From Euborellia annulipes (Eukaryota > Arthropoda > Insecta > Dermaptera > Anisolabididae): a stretch of DNA of 64,000 nucleotides. This document shows, in pieces, positions 1 through 11,177 of the stretch. Positions within the stretch are counted from its first letter, which is position 1. Each line of letters starts with the position of its first letter. Both the position numbers and the translations under genes were made by a program. Under the pieces are notes generated by a model. It worked only from the letters and a program-made list of their open reading frames with translations. It ran no database searches and was not told the origin of the DNA. The stretch spans positions 22,430 through 86,429 of the forward strand of contig JAKCPI010012755.1 in the NCBI GenBank assembly GCA_023213315.1, given 5' to 3'.

Positions 1-281
1 TGCTTGTCACACCAGATTTTTTGTGTCGACAAATATTTAGTTTTCCACAGATATATTAGAATTCAAGAGGTAAAATTTTTAAACATGGGAAAATATTTAT
101 ATTTTGTTACCATTTTTTTTTATATTTTATTTAAATTAGGCACCCCCTGGACTGTGAAAATAAGCTTTTAATCAAAATCGGCCAAAAAGTACTAGTACTT
201 TACTGATGTACTTTTTCAATTTTTTTCGATTTTCTCAAAATTCGCTCCAAGGATTTTTTTTTTATATTCCCATTTATATCA

Positions 282-396
282 ACTAATTGATAGCCAATTC
301 AATTAAAATAAATTTTTCTCGCTTGGTGCGGAAGCGAACCCAGGACCCCAGACACACGAAGTTAATGCATTCTCTCTGAGCCACGGATCACGGGCC
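282..396 (-). repeat. tRNA-derived SINE (type 5), head region
   Basis: Read on the minus strand, this has an A-box-like TGGCTCAGAGAG followed by a B-box CTGGGTTCGCTTCC, then the GATAGCCAATTCAATT body shared with copies at 8563 and 14822. The 3' part is missing; the left neighbour is family X sequence. Confidence 0.55.
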
Positions 397-599
397 TTAA
401 GGGATTAATATTCAAAATATTTTATTACAATTTATTTATTCATTTTTGCCGCTTTTTACCATGAATATTCACTCAATTAATGAAAGATTTGTAAATATAA
501 TATATAAATTAGATATTTTATTTAATTATTTATTTATATAAAATAATAATAAAAATAAAATTTTAAATACTTCTTTGAATTATAAAATCTTTCATCGAA

Positions 600-830
600 T
601 TAGATGTTGTTTTGATTAGGCGAGTGAAGGTGGGGATGAAGCAGCAGTCGCCTAGCTGTTGCTTGGCTGCCTCTCCCTGCGCATGCGCAATAGACGAGTT
701 CCTTCAGTGTTGATCTCGTTGATTGTTGTTCGTGTAATTAATTAATTCGTTTAAAGTGTTTCTATTTATTGTGTTAGTGCTAGTGAATTATCTCCTAAAA
801 CATCTTTAATTATATATGAATAAGGTAAAT
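600..830 (+). promoter_or_regulatory. Possible promoter island with NRF-1 palindrome
   Basis: A GC-richer, non-repetitive stretch sits in very AT-rich DNA. It contains the perfect palindrome TGCGCATGCGCA at 678-689, the canonical site of NRF-1 (Ewg in flies), which is usual in TATA-less housekeeping promoters. It is followed by leader-like sequence and an AATAAG/GTAAAT 5' splice-site-like junction at about 821. A plus-strand first exon is possible, but no coding sequence follows that I can recognise. Confidence 0.4.
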
Positions 831-1207
831 ATACTATTTAATAAAAATATCAAATTATAATTAGGAAATTATTGCTTAAACACTTGATTGAATGAAAGGG
901 TTAATTGATGAAACTTTCGAATGTGCTTTTCGTTTAGTTTGCTCCCGGCAGCCATGATTCCCTCCAAAATTTTATAAGGCATGCTTTTCTTTATAACTGA
1001 TTCTTGATGCTAAGTACTTGGTCAATAAAGGATTATTTTTAATGGTAGGCTATTTGTTTGTGTGATTAGTTTCTCTCACTCTCTCTTTCTATATTAATTC
1101 TCTCGTGGAATTGGGTATCATAAAATTTGTGCCATCTAAGTTTATATTTAATGAATATCCTATTTCTTATTATTTATTATATGCATGTTTTAAATCAATT
1201 TAATAAT

Positions 1208-1335
1208 CAGTTTTTTTTTTTTTATTTTTATTTTTTTTTTAACACTCACTTTTTTCTCATTCACACTCCCATTCACACACACATACATACAGTCTTTTCG
1301 GCAACTCAGGCCATTTAAGACTTTAAACGATATAC
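1208..1335 (-). repeat. SINE1 3'-end fragment
   Basis: A T-rich start, CACTCACT...CACACACA and CTTTTCGGCAACTCAGGCC match the 3' third of SINE1 (full copies at 18099 and 35402). No tRNA-like head is attached. Confidence 0.6.
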
Positions 1336-1365
1336 AACAAACTTGTTAACTTAGTCCATCAACCA

Positions 1366-1440
1366 AGGGCGGATACAAGGGGGCGGGTAAAGGGGGTAAT
1401 TACCCCCCCCCCCCCCGTGATTAAAAAAAAAAATTTATTT
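1366..1440. mobile_element. hAT-like MITE fragment (GGGCGGATACA end)
   Basis: CAAGGGCGGATACAAGGGGG followed by a G/C run matches one terminus of the elements at 2964-3233 and 51036-51288. The other end is not seen. Confidence 0.5.
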
Positions 1441-1547
1441 TTAATGTAAAATTTTAAAAATTAATACTTACAAATTTGATTTGTGTGTCTGGGTTCAATT
1501 TAAAGCATGAAGTAATTGAGCTAGGAGGTTGAAATTTTATATTTAAG

Positions 1548-1810
1548 TTTTTTTTTTTTTTTTTTTTTCTCATTCACACTCACAATCACACACACATTCA
1601 CACAGTCTTTTCGGCAACTTAGGCCATTTAAGACTTTAGACGATAACCGTTATTTATTATTATACATATTGGGGTCCAGGCATTCTTATATAAGCCATTT
1701 GGTATTCAAATGCCTTATATAAAATCATCAGACTGCCTGGGGTCCGAACCCGCGACGTTTGGTATACGAGGTTAGCACGCTAACCTCTACGCCATGCCCC
1801 GAGGGCGGCG
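1548..1810 (-). mobile_element. SINE1 copy with target-site duplication
   Basis: Minus-oriented SINE1: T-rich (A-tail) left end, CGGCAACTTAGGCC motif, an inverted TTTAAGCCATTTGG/CCAAATGGCTTAAA core, and a tRNA-like head with B-box GGTTCGGACCC and A-box TGGCGTAGAGGTTAG. It interrupts family X and is flanked by TATATTTAAG at 1538-1547 and 1811-1820. That is a clean target-site duplication from LINE-type retrotransposition. Confidence 0.85.
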
Positions 1811-1943
1811 TATATTTAAGTTAATACTTCATAGGAAGGATAGGAGAAATGGTTGCCATGGTAACAAAATATAAATATTTTCCTATATTTATAAATTTTA
1901 CATCTAACCTTGAATTCTAATATATCGGCGGGAACTAAATATA

Positions 1944-2063
1944 CGCCCTCGGGGCTTGGTGTAGGGGTTAGAGTGCTAACCCCGTATACCAAAAGTTGCG
2001 GGTTCGGACCCCAGGCAGTCCGATGATTTTATTTAAGCCATTTGGATACCAAATGGTATTGGT
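1944..2063 (+). repeat. SINE1 copy, 3'-truncated
   Basis: The head GCCCTCGGGGCTTGGTGTAG, the B-box GGTTCGGACCC and the start of the inverted core are present. It sits in the same family X copy as the preceding SINE1, so one host repeat was hit twice. Confidence 0.7.
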
Positions 2064-2906
2064 TGCAACAATAAAAAAACTCTTGAAGACAGAAAATAAA
2101 TGTAATAAAATGAAAATATCATGTTATCGCAATTAAAAGTTTTATGTTAGGAAATAACTCATCTGATTTTACCGGAAGATTGAGTTCGAAATTAGTTAGA
2201 ATGAGAAATGAATCCAAATGGATTTTGGCAAGCAATCTTGTAGAAGAAAAGGACAATAGAGGGCAATGTTCCCAGGTGTTGGCTTGAAGCTGAACCCTCT
2301 GCCTCCTCCTCCTCTTCTCACTCCATCCAAGCCATTAGCCTCTTGGGGTCTAAACTTAGCAGCCCTTTGGGGGGGCTTTGACTTCATAAATACCGCACTC
2401 GTTCCGTCTCACACATCACATTACTCATGTCTTTTGCTCAATTCAATATATAAATTTTAGCCAATTTTGTATTAATTTATTTATCTTAAACATTTGACTT
2501 TATAAATAGTCTAGTTTAAATCAGCGGTTGAATCACTAAATTTGCAATTTTAAAATTTCACGGAGCACTTAGTTAAATTAATACGATCATAGCGTATGAT
2601 TAGAGGGTTAATTACACTTTGAGGTTGATGTTTTGTAACAAATTAAAAATTTTATTAAATGAGCTCACTAAATTTAAATAATATTTTCTGAATTACTTTG
2701 CGTACCATTAAACGAACCATCGTCTCTCGACTGCTGTTTTAATTCCTGAATAATTTTCCTGAAAATTTTGTTTATTAGTATTTAAAATTCACTCAATAAA
2801 TTTAAAGAACCTTATTAAATTGATACTGGCGACCGTAGGCACTAGTTGAAACATATTAATATAGGAAATATAAATCATACGCCAGGTTAGTTGTTTTATT
2901 AACTTT

Positions 2907-2940
2907 ATATGTATTTCGACACTAGGTGTGTCTTCTTCTG
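2907..2940 (-). ncRNA. Hammerhead-like motif (degenerate)
   Basis: Minus strand: CAGAAGA (one change from CUGANGA), one extra A, helix II GACAC/GUGUC with loop ACCUA, GAA, then AUACAUAU. A perfect 5-bp helix II is kept although its sequence is unique to this copy. Confidence 0.5.
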
Positions 2941-2963
2941 AAGTTTATACATGAGTTCTATGC

Positions 2964-3233
2964 AGTGGCGGATCCAGAGGAGTTTTTCGGGGGGGGGGTT
3001 AATCTGGTGTAACTGGTCGCACAGCACACAATTTTTTTCTTAATTTCGATAATTTTAAGGTGCATTCTGTAGTTGTTTACCAGAATATATATACAAATCA
3101 AATTTTTAAGTATTAGTTTTTAAAATTTTATATTAAAAACACAATTTTTTTCCAAAAAAAAATATTTTTCTCAAATCTCAGGGGGGGTAATAGCCCCTTT
3201 ACCCCCTCCCCCTTGTATCCGCCCTTGCTTGTG
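2964..3233. mobile_element. hAT-like MITE, GGCGGATCCA termini
   Basis: CAGTGGCGGATCCAGAG at the left and TGTATCCGCCCTTG at the right are imperfect inverted ends, with long G and C runs just inside. The interior, with TCTGGTGTAACTGGTCGC near the left, is shared with 51036-51288. No clean duplication is seen. Confidence 0.65.
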
Positions 3234-3559
3234 TGAATGAATAAAGTTAATAAAACAATTTAAAACAACTACACAACCTAGCGTATAATTTATACACCCT
3301 ATATTAAAGAACCTTAGTAATTTCATACCGGTACCTTTCTGGGCTATAGGGTGTTATTCGTGGAATTAATTTTTTTTGTGGTAATACCCCTGCCTTCGAG
3401 AAAATTAGGAACAAAACTGCTCTTCAATATTACTGAGTGGCACATTTTTTTTTTTTTGTTTTGTCATGCTCTACGCATTTTGCGTGACACATTCAATTTG
3501 CGTCTTAGCTAATTCTTTTAGATAAGTTCTTGGCAATCTTTTGAACTTGGGAATAGGAA

Positions 3560-4022
3560 ACTTAATTGTAAGAGTAGATTCTTAGACCCAGTTGAATCAC
3601 TTCTGATTAACTAGCTATACCTCGGATAAGCTCTGTTGACTATGACTTCGAGAGTCTTTTCACATCTAGGTTAGCTAATCATATGATTCAAAAAGAGCCC
3701 AGATCGTAGTTAACTAGACCCAAAATTCGGTATAAATCTTAAGTAAGGAGTGAAATTAGGAACACAAACCCTGTTTATTTCAATTTTTTTTAGAAATTTT
3801 TAAATTTTTGTTCAAAAATTAATTAACTTAATTAATTATTTTAAATTTTAAAAATTATTCTTTTATTAAGTTGCTAACTTCACAAAATTTTCCTCAGATA
3901 GCTAATTATTTATTGAAAAACTAATCTTTTAACTCGAAGATTAAGCGTGTTCTTGTTTACTATATCGATTATTTGCCATCTGGCGGATAATTTTACTAGT
4001 TGACTAGAACTGAAGCAACCTT
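3560..4022 (-). mobile_element. Dispersed inverted-terminal repeat (family Y)
   Basis: The right end reads, in reverse, GGTTGCTTCAGTTCTAGTCA, and the interior CGATATAGTAAACAAGAACA matches the copy at 33660-34082. That copy has the same terminal sequence at both ends. Likely a non-autonomous DNA transposon. Confidence 0.55.
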
Positions 4023-4047
4023 AATGACAGTAACAGAAGGGAGTGGG

Positions 4048-4108
4048 CAAGGGCGTAACTAGGGGGGCCGGACCCCCCACCCAGCCAAATTTTTTAGTTA
4101 CGCCAATG
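4048..4108. mobile_element. Minimal hAT-like element (61 bp)
   Basis: CAAGGGCGTAACTAGG and TTTTAGTTACGCCAATG form inverted ends around only about 30 bp. They match the terminus of the 45288-45544 element. It looks like an extreme internal-deletion derivative. Confidence 0.45.
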
Positions 4109-4139
4109 GGGGTGGAGCTTGTTCCGTTTTAATGAAGGA

Positions 4140-6500
4140 TAAGGTTTTGGATTAAATAAAAAAAAAAACACCATTTAATAATAATAATAAGAATATATTA
4201 AGAATAGTTATGTTGTGTGATACAATAACAGTTCACAGGCACTGACGGATGGTTGAGATTATATTTTATATTTCCATATAATTTTTCTTTATTTTTATTT
4301 TATTTTTTTAATATAAAATAACTATACTATTACTATTGGATTTAAAAAACTGACTTCTTTACTGGCGACTTTGAAAATAATTTTTTTTTTAACAACATTG
4401 ACTAGTATTTTTTTTTTCCTTATCATCATATTGCACAGGCGCATTCTGATCTGAGCAGTTAGTGAGAAATTATATAAATATTTATATATATTTCTCTTTT
4501 GACTATTCATAATAATATAATAATAATAATAAATAAGGCCCATTAAGAGCCACAGATCGAGCAAAGGGCTTTCTGATAAAGGGTTCGCCGAAGTGAATCA
4601 AAGTCCTAAATTGGACGGTTTATTTATCAAAGGAACCCAATCCCAAGGCCCTTGCTAAATATCTAATAATGAATATTAAGACTTAATTAACATTGACCAG
4701 AAGAATAATTAAGTACTAAGAATATATAATATTTACAAATTTAAAAAAAAAAGAATTCCAAAATTTTAGAAATTCTTTTTTTTTTTATTATTATTTTGGT
4801 ACCCAATGAACGAAGGACATTTATTTAGGTTACCATATAACTGGTCCCTTTTTTTTAAATTATAAAAAAATGGACCATAAAGTGTGCATTTTATTAATAA
4901 TATATATAGTCTATGTTATTTCTAGACTAGGTGTGAAATTTCGTCTATCTATTCTAATTTTTCGGACGCAACGTTAACTACTGCACCGATAGATATATTT
5001 ACTAAATTCTAATAATATTTTTAATAATAATATATTAATATAATAATAATAATAATAAAATAATTATAAATTTGTTTAACGAGGTTGAGTTTTATAAATT
5101 CCATCCTCTATATCTATGAATATAATAAATAACAAAGATATTAACCATAAGTTAACAGAACGTTCTAAAAAAAAATGAAGTCCATGCTCGTGTGGCCTTC
5201 ATTTGTATTTTTAAAATACATTTTGAGCGACATTTCATCACTAAATTATATATTTATACGTACAGTATGTAATAATAATATATTAATCTTTCTTGCAAAA
5301 ATTTTAATTTCAAAATAAAATTAATTTCTCTATAAAAATATATTTATTTTTTTAAAAATATCATATCACGATGGTCTGTTTTAATTTAGATAAAAATATT
5401 TTTTACAATTTTTTTTTTATATAGGCCCATACCTTAGATCAAAATTTACTTTTTTTTTGCAAGAAAGATTAATTTTAATTTTTATTTTTTTTTATTTGGT
5501 TTTTATAAAAATTTTTTTAAAAATAATATCAATAAATTGATTTTTTTTTTTTTGGCGAATTTATAAAATAAATAAAAAAAAAATTAATTTTTTTTTACCA
5601 ACTTCATTTAAATCAGTATTCCTTTATTATATGAATGTATTATAATAGTATATAATAAATAAATATATAAAAATAAAAAAAGTTAACAAATTCATTTTGA
5701 AAGAAATAAGAAGGGAAAATTAAAAAAAAAAAAAAAAAAAAAAAAACGTCAAAGAAAATACTGATTAAAATGAACACTAAGAAGAAGCTGCTCTTAATAG
5801 GAATTATTTTTGAGCTACGCGCGCGTATTTATTTATTTTAATTTTTAAAGCCGTCTTTTTATTAATAATGAATGAAATTTTGAGAGCGCGTTGTTTATTT
5901 CCTAGGCCATTAGATTTATATATAGGCTAAGTGAATTTTCGTTATAAAGGATACGAGGGAGGGAAGGGCAATTGCCTCATTTATAAGCCAAAGAATACAT
6001 GCCTCTCGAAACATATAGATAGTGCTGATCAAGCACTTAATCTAATTCGACAGGTTTCTGAATTCTATGCGTTTTGCCTATGTTATGGAGTGGGGATGAA
6101 GTGATCGTTTACACCCCCCAAATGATTTTTCGTAGAAGAAATAATATTTTTATCCATTTCCTTAATTCAACAGTCAATTTTTTTTAAACCACTGTAATTT
6201 AGTCCTGGCCAGGGCCGGTTTTAGGCATTTTTTTTTAGCCAATTTGTCATAAGTGTAAATTTTGGAGAAAGTATATAATAACTCTTCCCAAGGTGCATAG
6301 GGACCCTATGCGTTGAAGGAAAAATAACTATAAATAAATAAAACTAATAAATTGTATAAATATTTTTTTGTTTCTTGCAATAAAAAAATATTAATTTGAA
6401 GTAAGAATTTCCACGCGGCGCCACATGCCGCTCTATGTTTCGCATGGGCCTTGAGCTCGGTTTGGTCCTAGCCAAATTATTCAACTAGAGGGTTTAAAAT
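4140..6500. other. AT-rich intergenic sequence, no gene seen
   Basis: Strongly AT-rich DNA with TAA/TTA runs and poly-A and poly-T tracts. Short open frames are compositional. Nothing recognisable as coding, RNA gene or intact transposon. Confidence 0.6.
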
Positions 6501-6545
6501 ACAACTCTTTACATACTATAATGATATTTTGATGTATGTCAGTAC

Positions 6546-6814
6546 CAGGGCGTATTTACGAAGAGACGAACTAAGCGCCCGCCTAGGGCGGCAAATTTTA
6601 GGGGCAGCAAAATTTGGTGAAAAATTGCCTATTTAGATACGTATAAATTTTTTTTAAAATAGTCGTTTAAAAACTAAAGGAAGAGTCTTTTACTTTTTTT
6701 ATTAAAAAAAAAAAATAATAAAAAATAATTTCTCATTGTTGAGGTGACTGAAGAGGGGGGAGGGCGGCAAGAATCCTCTGCCTAGAGGCGGCAAAATGTC
6801 TAAATCCGCCCCTG
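6546..6814. mobile_element. hAT-like MITE (CAGGGCGTATTT...AAATCCGCCCCTG)
   Basis: The imperfect inverted ends CAGGGCGTATTTACG and CTAAATCCGCCCCTG enclose mirrored GGGCGGCAAAATT/GGCGGCAAAATG segments. No exact 8-bp duplication is visible, so the insertion is old or rearranged. Confidence 0.5.
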
Positions 6815-7577
6815 CCAAATAGAAATATACATTACCAACAAATATAATAATTTTTAAGAAAAAAAACTGAATAATTTGGCCAGGACTGAATTCCTTCATT
6901 TGTACCCAAGACCTTCCTCAATTGGGATAAGCTACCTGTCTCAAATTTTTTCCCAAAACCTACAAATATTTAAATCTAACCTCAACATGGAATCTTTTTA
7001 CTGTTGAGTCTCTCTCCCTATTCTTATTTTTTTTTCACTTGTTCTGCCGGGTGGCATGTGACAATGGTAAAAAAAAATACAAAGAGGGTTTAATGATTCT
7101 TTTAAGGGACTCTTCTGTTTGGCATTAAACAGGATAATTATTTAAAACAATTGCAATCATTTTTTCCTTAATATGCATCTCCGATCATTTTTACTAATTT
7201 TGCCCCCCCCCCCTAAAAAATCTCCTAGTTCCGGCCCTGCTCTTACCCTATTACTTTCTCTTACCCTATATATGTTTTTATTTCTATTCGTACAAACTTT
7301 ACAAATAAATAATTAGGAAATTTATTCGTCTCACACACCCTCACGAGATCCATACTTAAAATTCTTTATTAATAAAATATTTTCTATATGTGAGGCATTA
7401 TATGAGGAATGAATTTCCCCCTCTCCTTATTTTGCTCCCTTATAATGAGAATTCACTTTATTAAGAAAATATGGAATTATTTATCCCATTTTATAAGGTA
7501 CAATAATTAAATTTGACTAAAAATTTAATAAATTAATACTATAACAAATTTGTTATTATTAACTTAGTCCTAAGGTA

Positions 7578-7592
7578 TTTATTTTATTTATT
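7578..7592 (-). promoter_or_regulatory. Candidate poly(A) signals of the RBM24/38-like gene
   Basis: Three overlapping AATAAA hexamers on the minus strand (TTTATT at 7578-7583, 7583-7588 and 7587-7592 on the plus strand) are the first exact poly(A) signals downstream of the stop codon, about 375 nt away. The region is AT-rich, so chance occurrence is likely and the real cleavage site could be further on. Confidence 0.35.
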
Positions 7593-7965
7593 TATAATAC
7601 AGTTAATAAATTTATTATTGCATTGGTTCGAAGACTTTAATTGATAAAATTAATTAATTTTTTTTTTGAATGATTACGTAATAGATTTTATCGATTCCCT
7701 CTAATGATTGTCTATTATTTTTTTTTTTTCCTCTAGATTTCATTATCCTAAAAGGAAATAATTTAATATTTATATTCAAATGATATTTCATAAGAGGGGA
7801 TTGTTTCGAATTGGTCCCGAATTAATTAAATTTGAATCGATTAGAAAAAGGAGGGCATTTTTCATCGAACCAATAGCAGCTAGTGAAGGGGAGGGGGGGG
7901 TATAATAATATTTTACATGGTCACCATTGGCAGGGCATTTGGGTGGCTGTAGCCCTTGGAAACCC

Positions 7966-8138
7966 TCATTGAAGCCTTGTATCCTGTAGCGATGCTGCCT
8001 GTGCAGCTGCAGTCTGGTACGGGTTCAGGCCGGGGAATCCCCCCGCTGCCGCTGCAGCCGCCGCAGCTGCTGGCAATCCGGCTGCAGCTTGTGGTAGGGC
8101 TGCGTAGGTATATGGTGAGGCTACGTAGCCTGTCGTTC
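7966..8138 (-). CDS. Rbm24/Rbm38: RBM24/38-like terminal coding exon with stop
   Basis: This exon starts after GGGGGACAG (acceptor AG at complement 8139-8140) and reads GTTGYVASPYTYAALPQ, then an alanine stretch, GGFPGLNPYQTAAAQAASL and a terminal QDTRLQ before TGA at complement 7966-7968. RBM24 ends in the same way: GYVTAGGYGYAVQQ, alanine run, GQYQPQQL, then QTDRMQ-stop. The phase-1 junction with the previous exon restores one glycine codon. A second AG six bases further in (complement 8133-8134) would also keep the frame and drop two residues. The 3' untranslated region follows towards lower coordinates. Confidence 0.94.
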
Positions 8139-8562
8139 CTGTCCCCCAAACAAACAAACAAATATCATCATCATTTTCGTTTTTTCTCACCTTTCCTAAA
8201 ACATTTTTTAATTATGCGACGAGTGAAATGTGACATTGTTTTTCCGAGTGTTTATTTTTACTAAAAAAATATTGATCTTTATTAGATCATAAATCTTTTT
8301 TTTTTTTTTAATTTATCTCAAATAAAACAGAATATTAAGTTCATTTTTTTTTTTATTAAGATATTTAGATTTGAGAACTTGAGTAAAACTGAATGAAAGA
8401 TTGATGAGAAACATTGATCAGATTTGTTTGAAATCACTCAATTTACAAGCTGATATTATTAAATGAATGAATAATCTGCTATAGGGTTGCATAATATGTT
8501 GGGTTACTAATCGTTAATGGATTCTTGGATTAATTAATGAAAATTAACTACTTTTGTTTAAT

Positions 8563-8735
8563 TTAAAGTCTTTTTCGGCATTGGAGGCCATTTAGAACCC
8601 ATATCTATTTCATTTGATTGATAGCCAATTCAAACGAAATAAGATGGAATGCGAACCCTTGACCGCTAGCACAAGAAGCAGACTGAGCCATGGCCAAAGG
8701 CAATTGAGCGGATTCTCCTCAAAGGAGTTTTGATA
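8563..8735 (-). repeat. tRNA-derived SINE (type 5)
   Basis: TTTTTCGGCATTGGAGGCCATT is the shared SINE 3' motif, followed by GATAGCCAATTCAA and, on the minus strand, a degenerate B-box GGTTCGCATTCC and A-box CATGGCTCAGTCTG. Confidence 0.6.
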
Positions 8736-9011
8736 CAATTAATACAAAAATAATGTTTTAATCGAGTTGAGTTGGTTTAATTTAATTAATTAATTTAATT
8801 AATTTTAAATTAATACAAAAATCCATTTTAATTGGCCCTCCCCCTCCCCTTACTTTGGACAGAGGTACAACTTAGAACACCAGAAAAACTAGAGAAAGCT
8901 GGTTAGGAAGTGAAAAATGGCACTTTAAGTCTAAGTACCGTAGAGGTTCAGAAAAATACATGTATAAGGAGGTTCGTCTTATCATCAATTGTATAAGTTA
9001 TATTATATATT

Positions 9012-9245
9012 GTCACAAGGTTAGGTTAGGTTGAAGTGGCCGTTCCCAGAGAGGGAACACACTTAGGCCAATTAGGCCCTTTGTGATACCACGGTGGAGC
9101 TTTCCCTCTTTCCTACCCTAAGAGGAGACTTCGGCAGGATGCTTTTAATTATTTGCGGCAAGCTGGATTCGAACCCGAGCCGTGTTGAGACTTCGGACTC
9201 GGTAATCCTCAGCTTAGCCGGTTTAGCCATTGCCTCCTCTTATAT
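9012..9245 (-). mobile_element. tRNA-derived SINE with telomere-like 3' end (SINE3)
   Basis: The minus strand starts with the A-box-like GGCTAAACCGGCTAAG and a perfect B-box GGTTCGAATCC, continues through a 100-bp body, and ends CGGCCACTTCAACCTAACCTAACC. The last units equal the complement of the arthropod telomere repeat TTAGG. Truncated relatives occur at 19000-19022 and 61380-61442. Confidence 0.75.
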
Positions 9246-9342
9246 TGGCACAAAAGACTGGTGTAAATATAGCTTTCCGTCACCACTTCAGGTGGATGGA
9301 TAAACCTTAGGCACAGATTGAAGATGAAAACATTATATCTGA

Positions 9343-10412
9343 CAAGGGGAGGGTACGACCTTGGAATTTCATTTTGGGATGAAACTTCGGGTGATGATTG
9401 TAGACCGTTAGGGGGTTCACCCCTTGAAATAGTAACGCGCAACGCTCAATAGTTTCGGAGAAAATGGCGTTTAAAAAATTCAAAGTCCGCTTATATACTA
9501 GTTAGGCTTTTTATATGACAATGGCGACAATAGTCTAGTAGGTAGCGTGTCTACCCACCAAACTGGCGCTTGGGGTTCGAATCTCGCCTAGACTTATTTT
9601 TTTTTTTATTAAATTATTTATTTTATTGTTTTTACAATTAAATAAATTTATTATTTAATATTATAGATTATTTATTAATAGAGAAATTTTTGTGAACGTA
9701 AATGATGTTTGTCTGTTTTCCAACTGATCTTTTAAAAAATAATTCATTGTTCTTGTAAAAATTATTCCGCTTTCATTAATTGTGCTAGATGCCGAAAAAA
9801 ATTTTGTTTTAAATGTTTTTAAGATGATTATCATTCAGGCTCATGTTTGTAGTAAAAAAGTATAATGTATAAATGCTTATAATGTAAAATCAAGAAATAA
9901 GATTGAAACTTTTTACTTATTAATAGCCTAAATTATAGTATTTTGAATAATAGTTTATTAAATAATAGTGTATTTATTTGGAAGTTATTTAAAATATTAC
10001 TATTGAATATAATTAAATTATGATTTAAAATTTAGTCTTTTTTTTGTTAGCAAATAACACTATAGTTATTTATTAATAAATAATCTTTAATAGTAAATAA
10101 TAAATTTATTTAATTGTAAAAACAATAAAATAAATAATTTAATTAAAAAAAAAAATAAGTCGAGGCGAGATTCGAACCCCAAGCGCCCATTTGGTAGGTA
10201 GACACGCTACCTACTAGACTATTGTCGCCATTGTCATATAAAAAGCCTAACTAGTATATAAGCGGACTTTGAATTTTTTAAACGCCATTTTCTCCGAAAC
10301 TATTGAGCGTTGCGCGTTACTATTTCAAGGGGTGAACCCCCTAACGGTCTACAATCATCACCCGAAGTTTCATCCCAAAATGAAATTCCAAGGTCGTGCC
10401 CTCCCCTTGTGA
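9343..10412. mobile_element. 1.07-kb foldback element with tRNA-like arms
   Basis: Two near-identical inverted arms (about 9343-9690 and 10050-10412) start with ACAAGGGGAGGGTACGACC and its inverse. They enclose an AT-rich core. Each arm carries a tRNA-like segment (about 9522-9590 plus, 10160-10230 minus) with a TAGTCTAGTAGGTAGCG A-box-like and GGTTCGAATCT B-box-like sequence and a GGCGA/TCGCC acceptor-like pair. I see no open frame. It is a foldback DNA transposon or paired SINE insertions. Confidence 0.75.
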
Positions 10413-10434
10413 GTGTTTGATTTATTATTTTCTG

Positions 10435-10674
10435 GATTGGAAGAGAGCAAGTACAGGTGCAGCAAATAAAGAGAGCCTTTGGATGCCAAATGCCGAAAAG
10501 GAGACGTTTCAGACAAAATTTTATTCGTCAATGACAACTTTGTGCCTAATTAGATTGTAAGCCTACAAGGACTGAAACGTCTCCTTTTCGGCATTTGGCA
10601 TCCAACGGCTCTTTATTTGCTGCACCCGTTGCTCTTTTCCAATCCATAACATCAACAGCATCTTTTCTTCAGCT
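10435..10674. mobile_element. Inverted-repeat element, 14-bp TSD (hammerhead class)
   Basis: Arms of about 79 bp (to 10510 and from 10570) contain GGAGACGTTTCAG and its inverse CTGAAACGTCTCC. That is the GAAACGUC part of the hammerhead-like motif, but a full core is not preserved. The element is flanked by TTTATTATTTTCTG at 10421-10434 and 10675-10688, an exact 14-bp duplication. Confidence 0.75.
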
Positions 10675-10964
10675 TTTATTATTTTCTGTCTAAATTTACC
10701 ATGTGTACGACTAACGTTGGACAGACCAATTGTTTTAGCATAAAAATCAATGTGTATCCAATGTTACTTCGTTATAGGTTTAACTTTAATTTAATCTTTT
10801 TTTTTCCTGAAATGATTCAATAATTTCTGTAAAAATATGCTGTAAATATGTTCAGTGCATTCTAAATAATATTTTGAGAATAAATGTTTTGTTATATTAT
10901 TCATTATAATGATGCTCTTTACCAGCAGATTAATCGCTCCACCTGACGTCCTTTATTTGACAAA

Positions 10965-10997
10965 TATTTCGACGCATATGACATGCATCATCCTCAG
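10965..10997 (-). ncRNA. Hammerhead-like motif
   Basis: Minus strand CUGAGGA, U, helix II GAUGC/GCGUC (one U-G wobble), GAAAUAU. The partner motif at 11144 has GACGC/GCGUC, so the C-to-U change is tolerated by pairing. Confidence 0.6.
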
Positions 10998-11143
10998 TGC
11001 CGCGAGAATGTAATAGGTGGGCTTGGTCCAAAAATGATTTAAATGCCTTAGGGGCATCATACATGTTTCTTGGGAGGTGCCTTCTTTAAGCTGATGACCG
11101 CTCTGATTCAGAATTGATATTGACCTATTACATCCTCGCGGCA

Positions 11144-11177
11144 CTGAGGATGACGCCTGTCATATGCGTCGAAATAT
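11144..11177 (+). ncRNA. Hammerhead-like motif
   Basis: CUGAGGA (11144-11150), extra U, helix II GACGC/GCGUC (11152-11156 with 11166-11170), GAA at 11171-11173, then AUAUU. All conserved core positions fit the hammerhead consensus except the extra base. Confidence 0.65.

Noticed and set aside
7956..8264. 102-codon plus-strand open frame
   Set aside because: Antisense shadow of the terminal RBM24-like coding exon; GC-rich poly-alanine codons read as Leu/Gln/Pro on the other strand.
9522..9590. Functional tRNA gene
   Set aside because: A- and B-box-like sequence and a partial acceptor pair exist, but the D, anticodon and T stems do not all close, and the sequence is duplicated inside a foldback.
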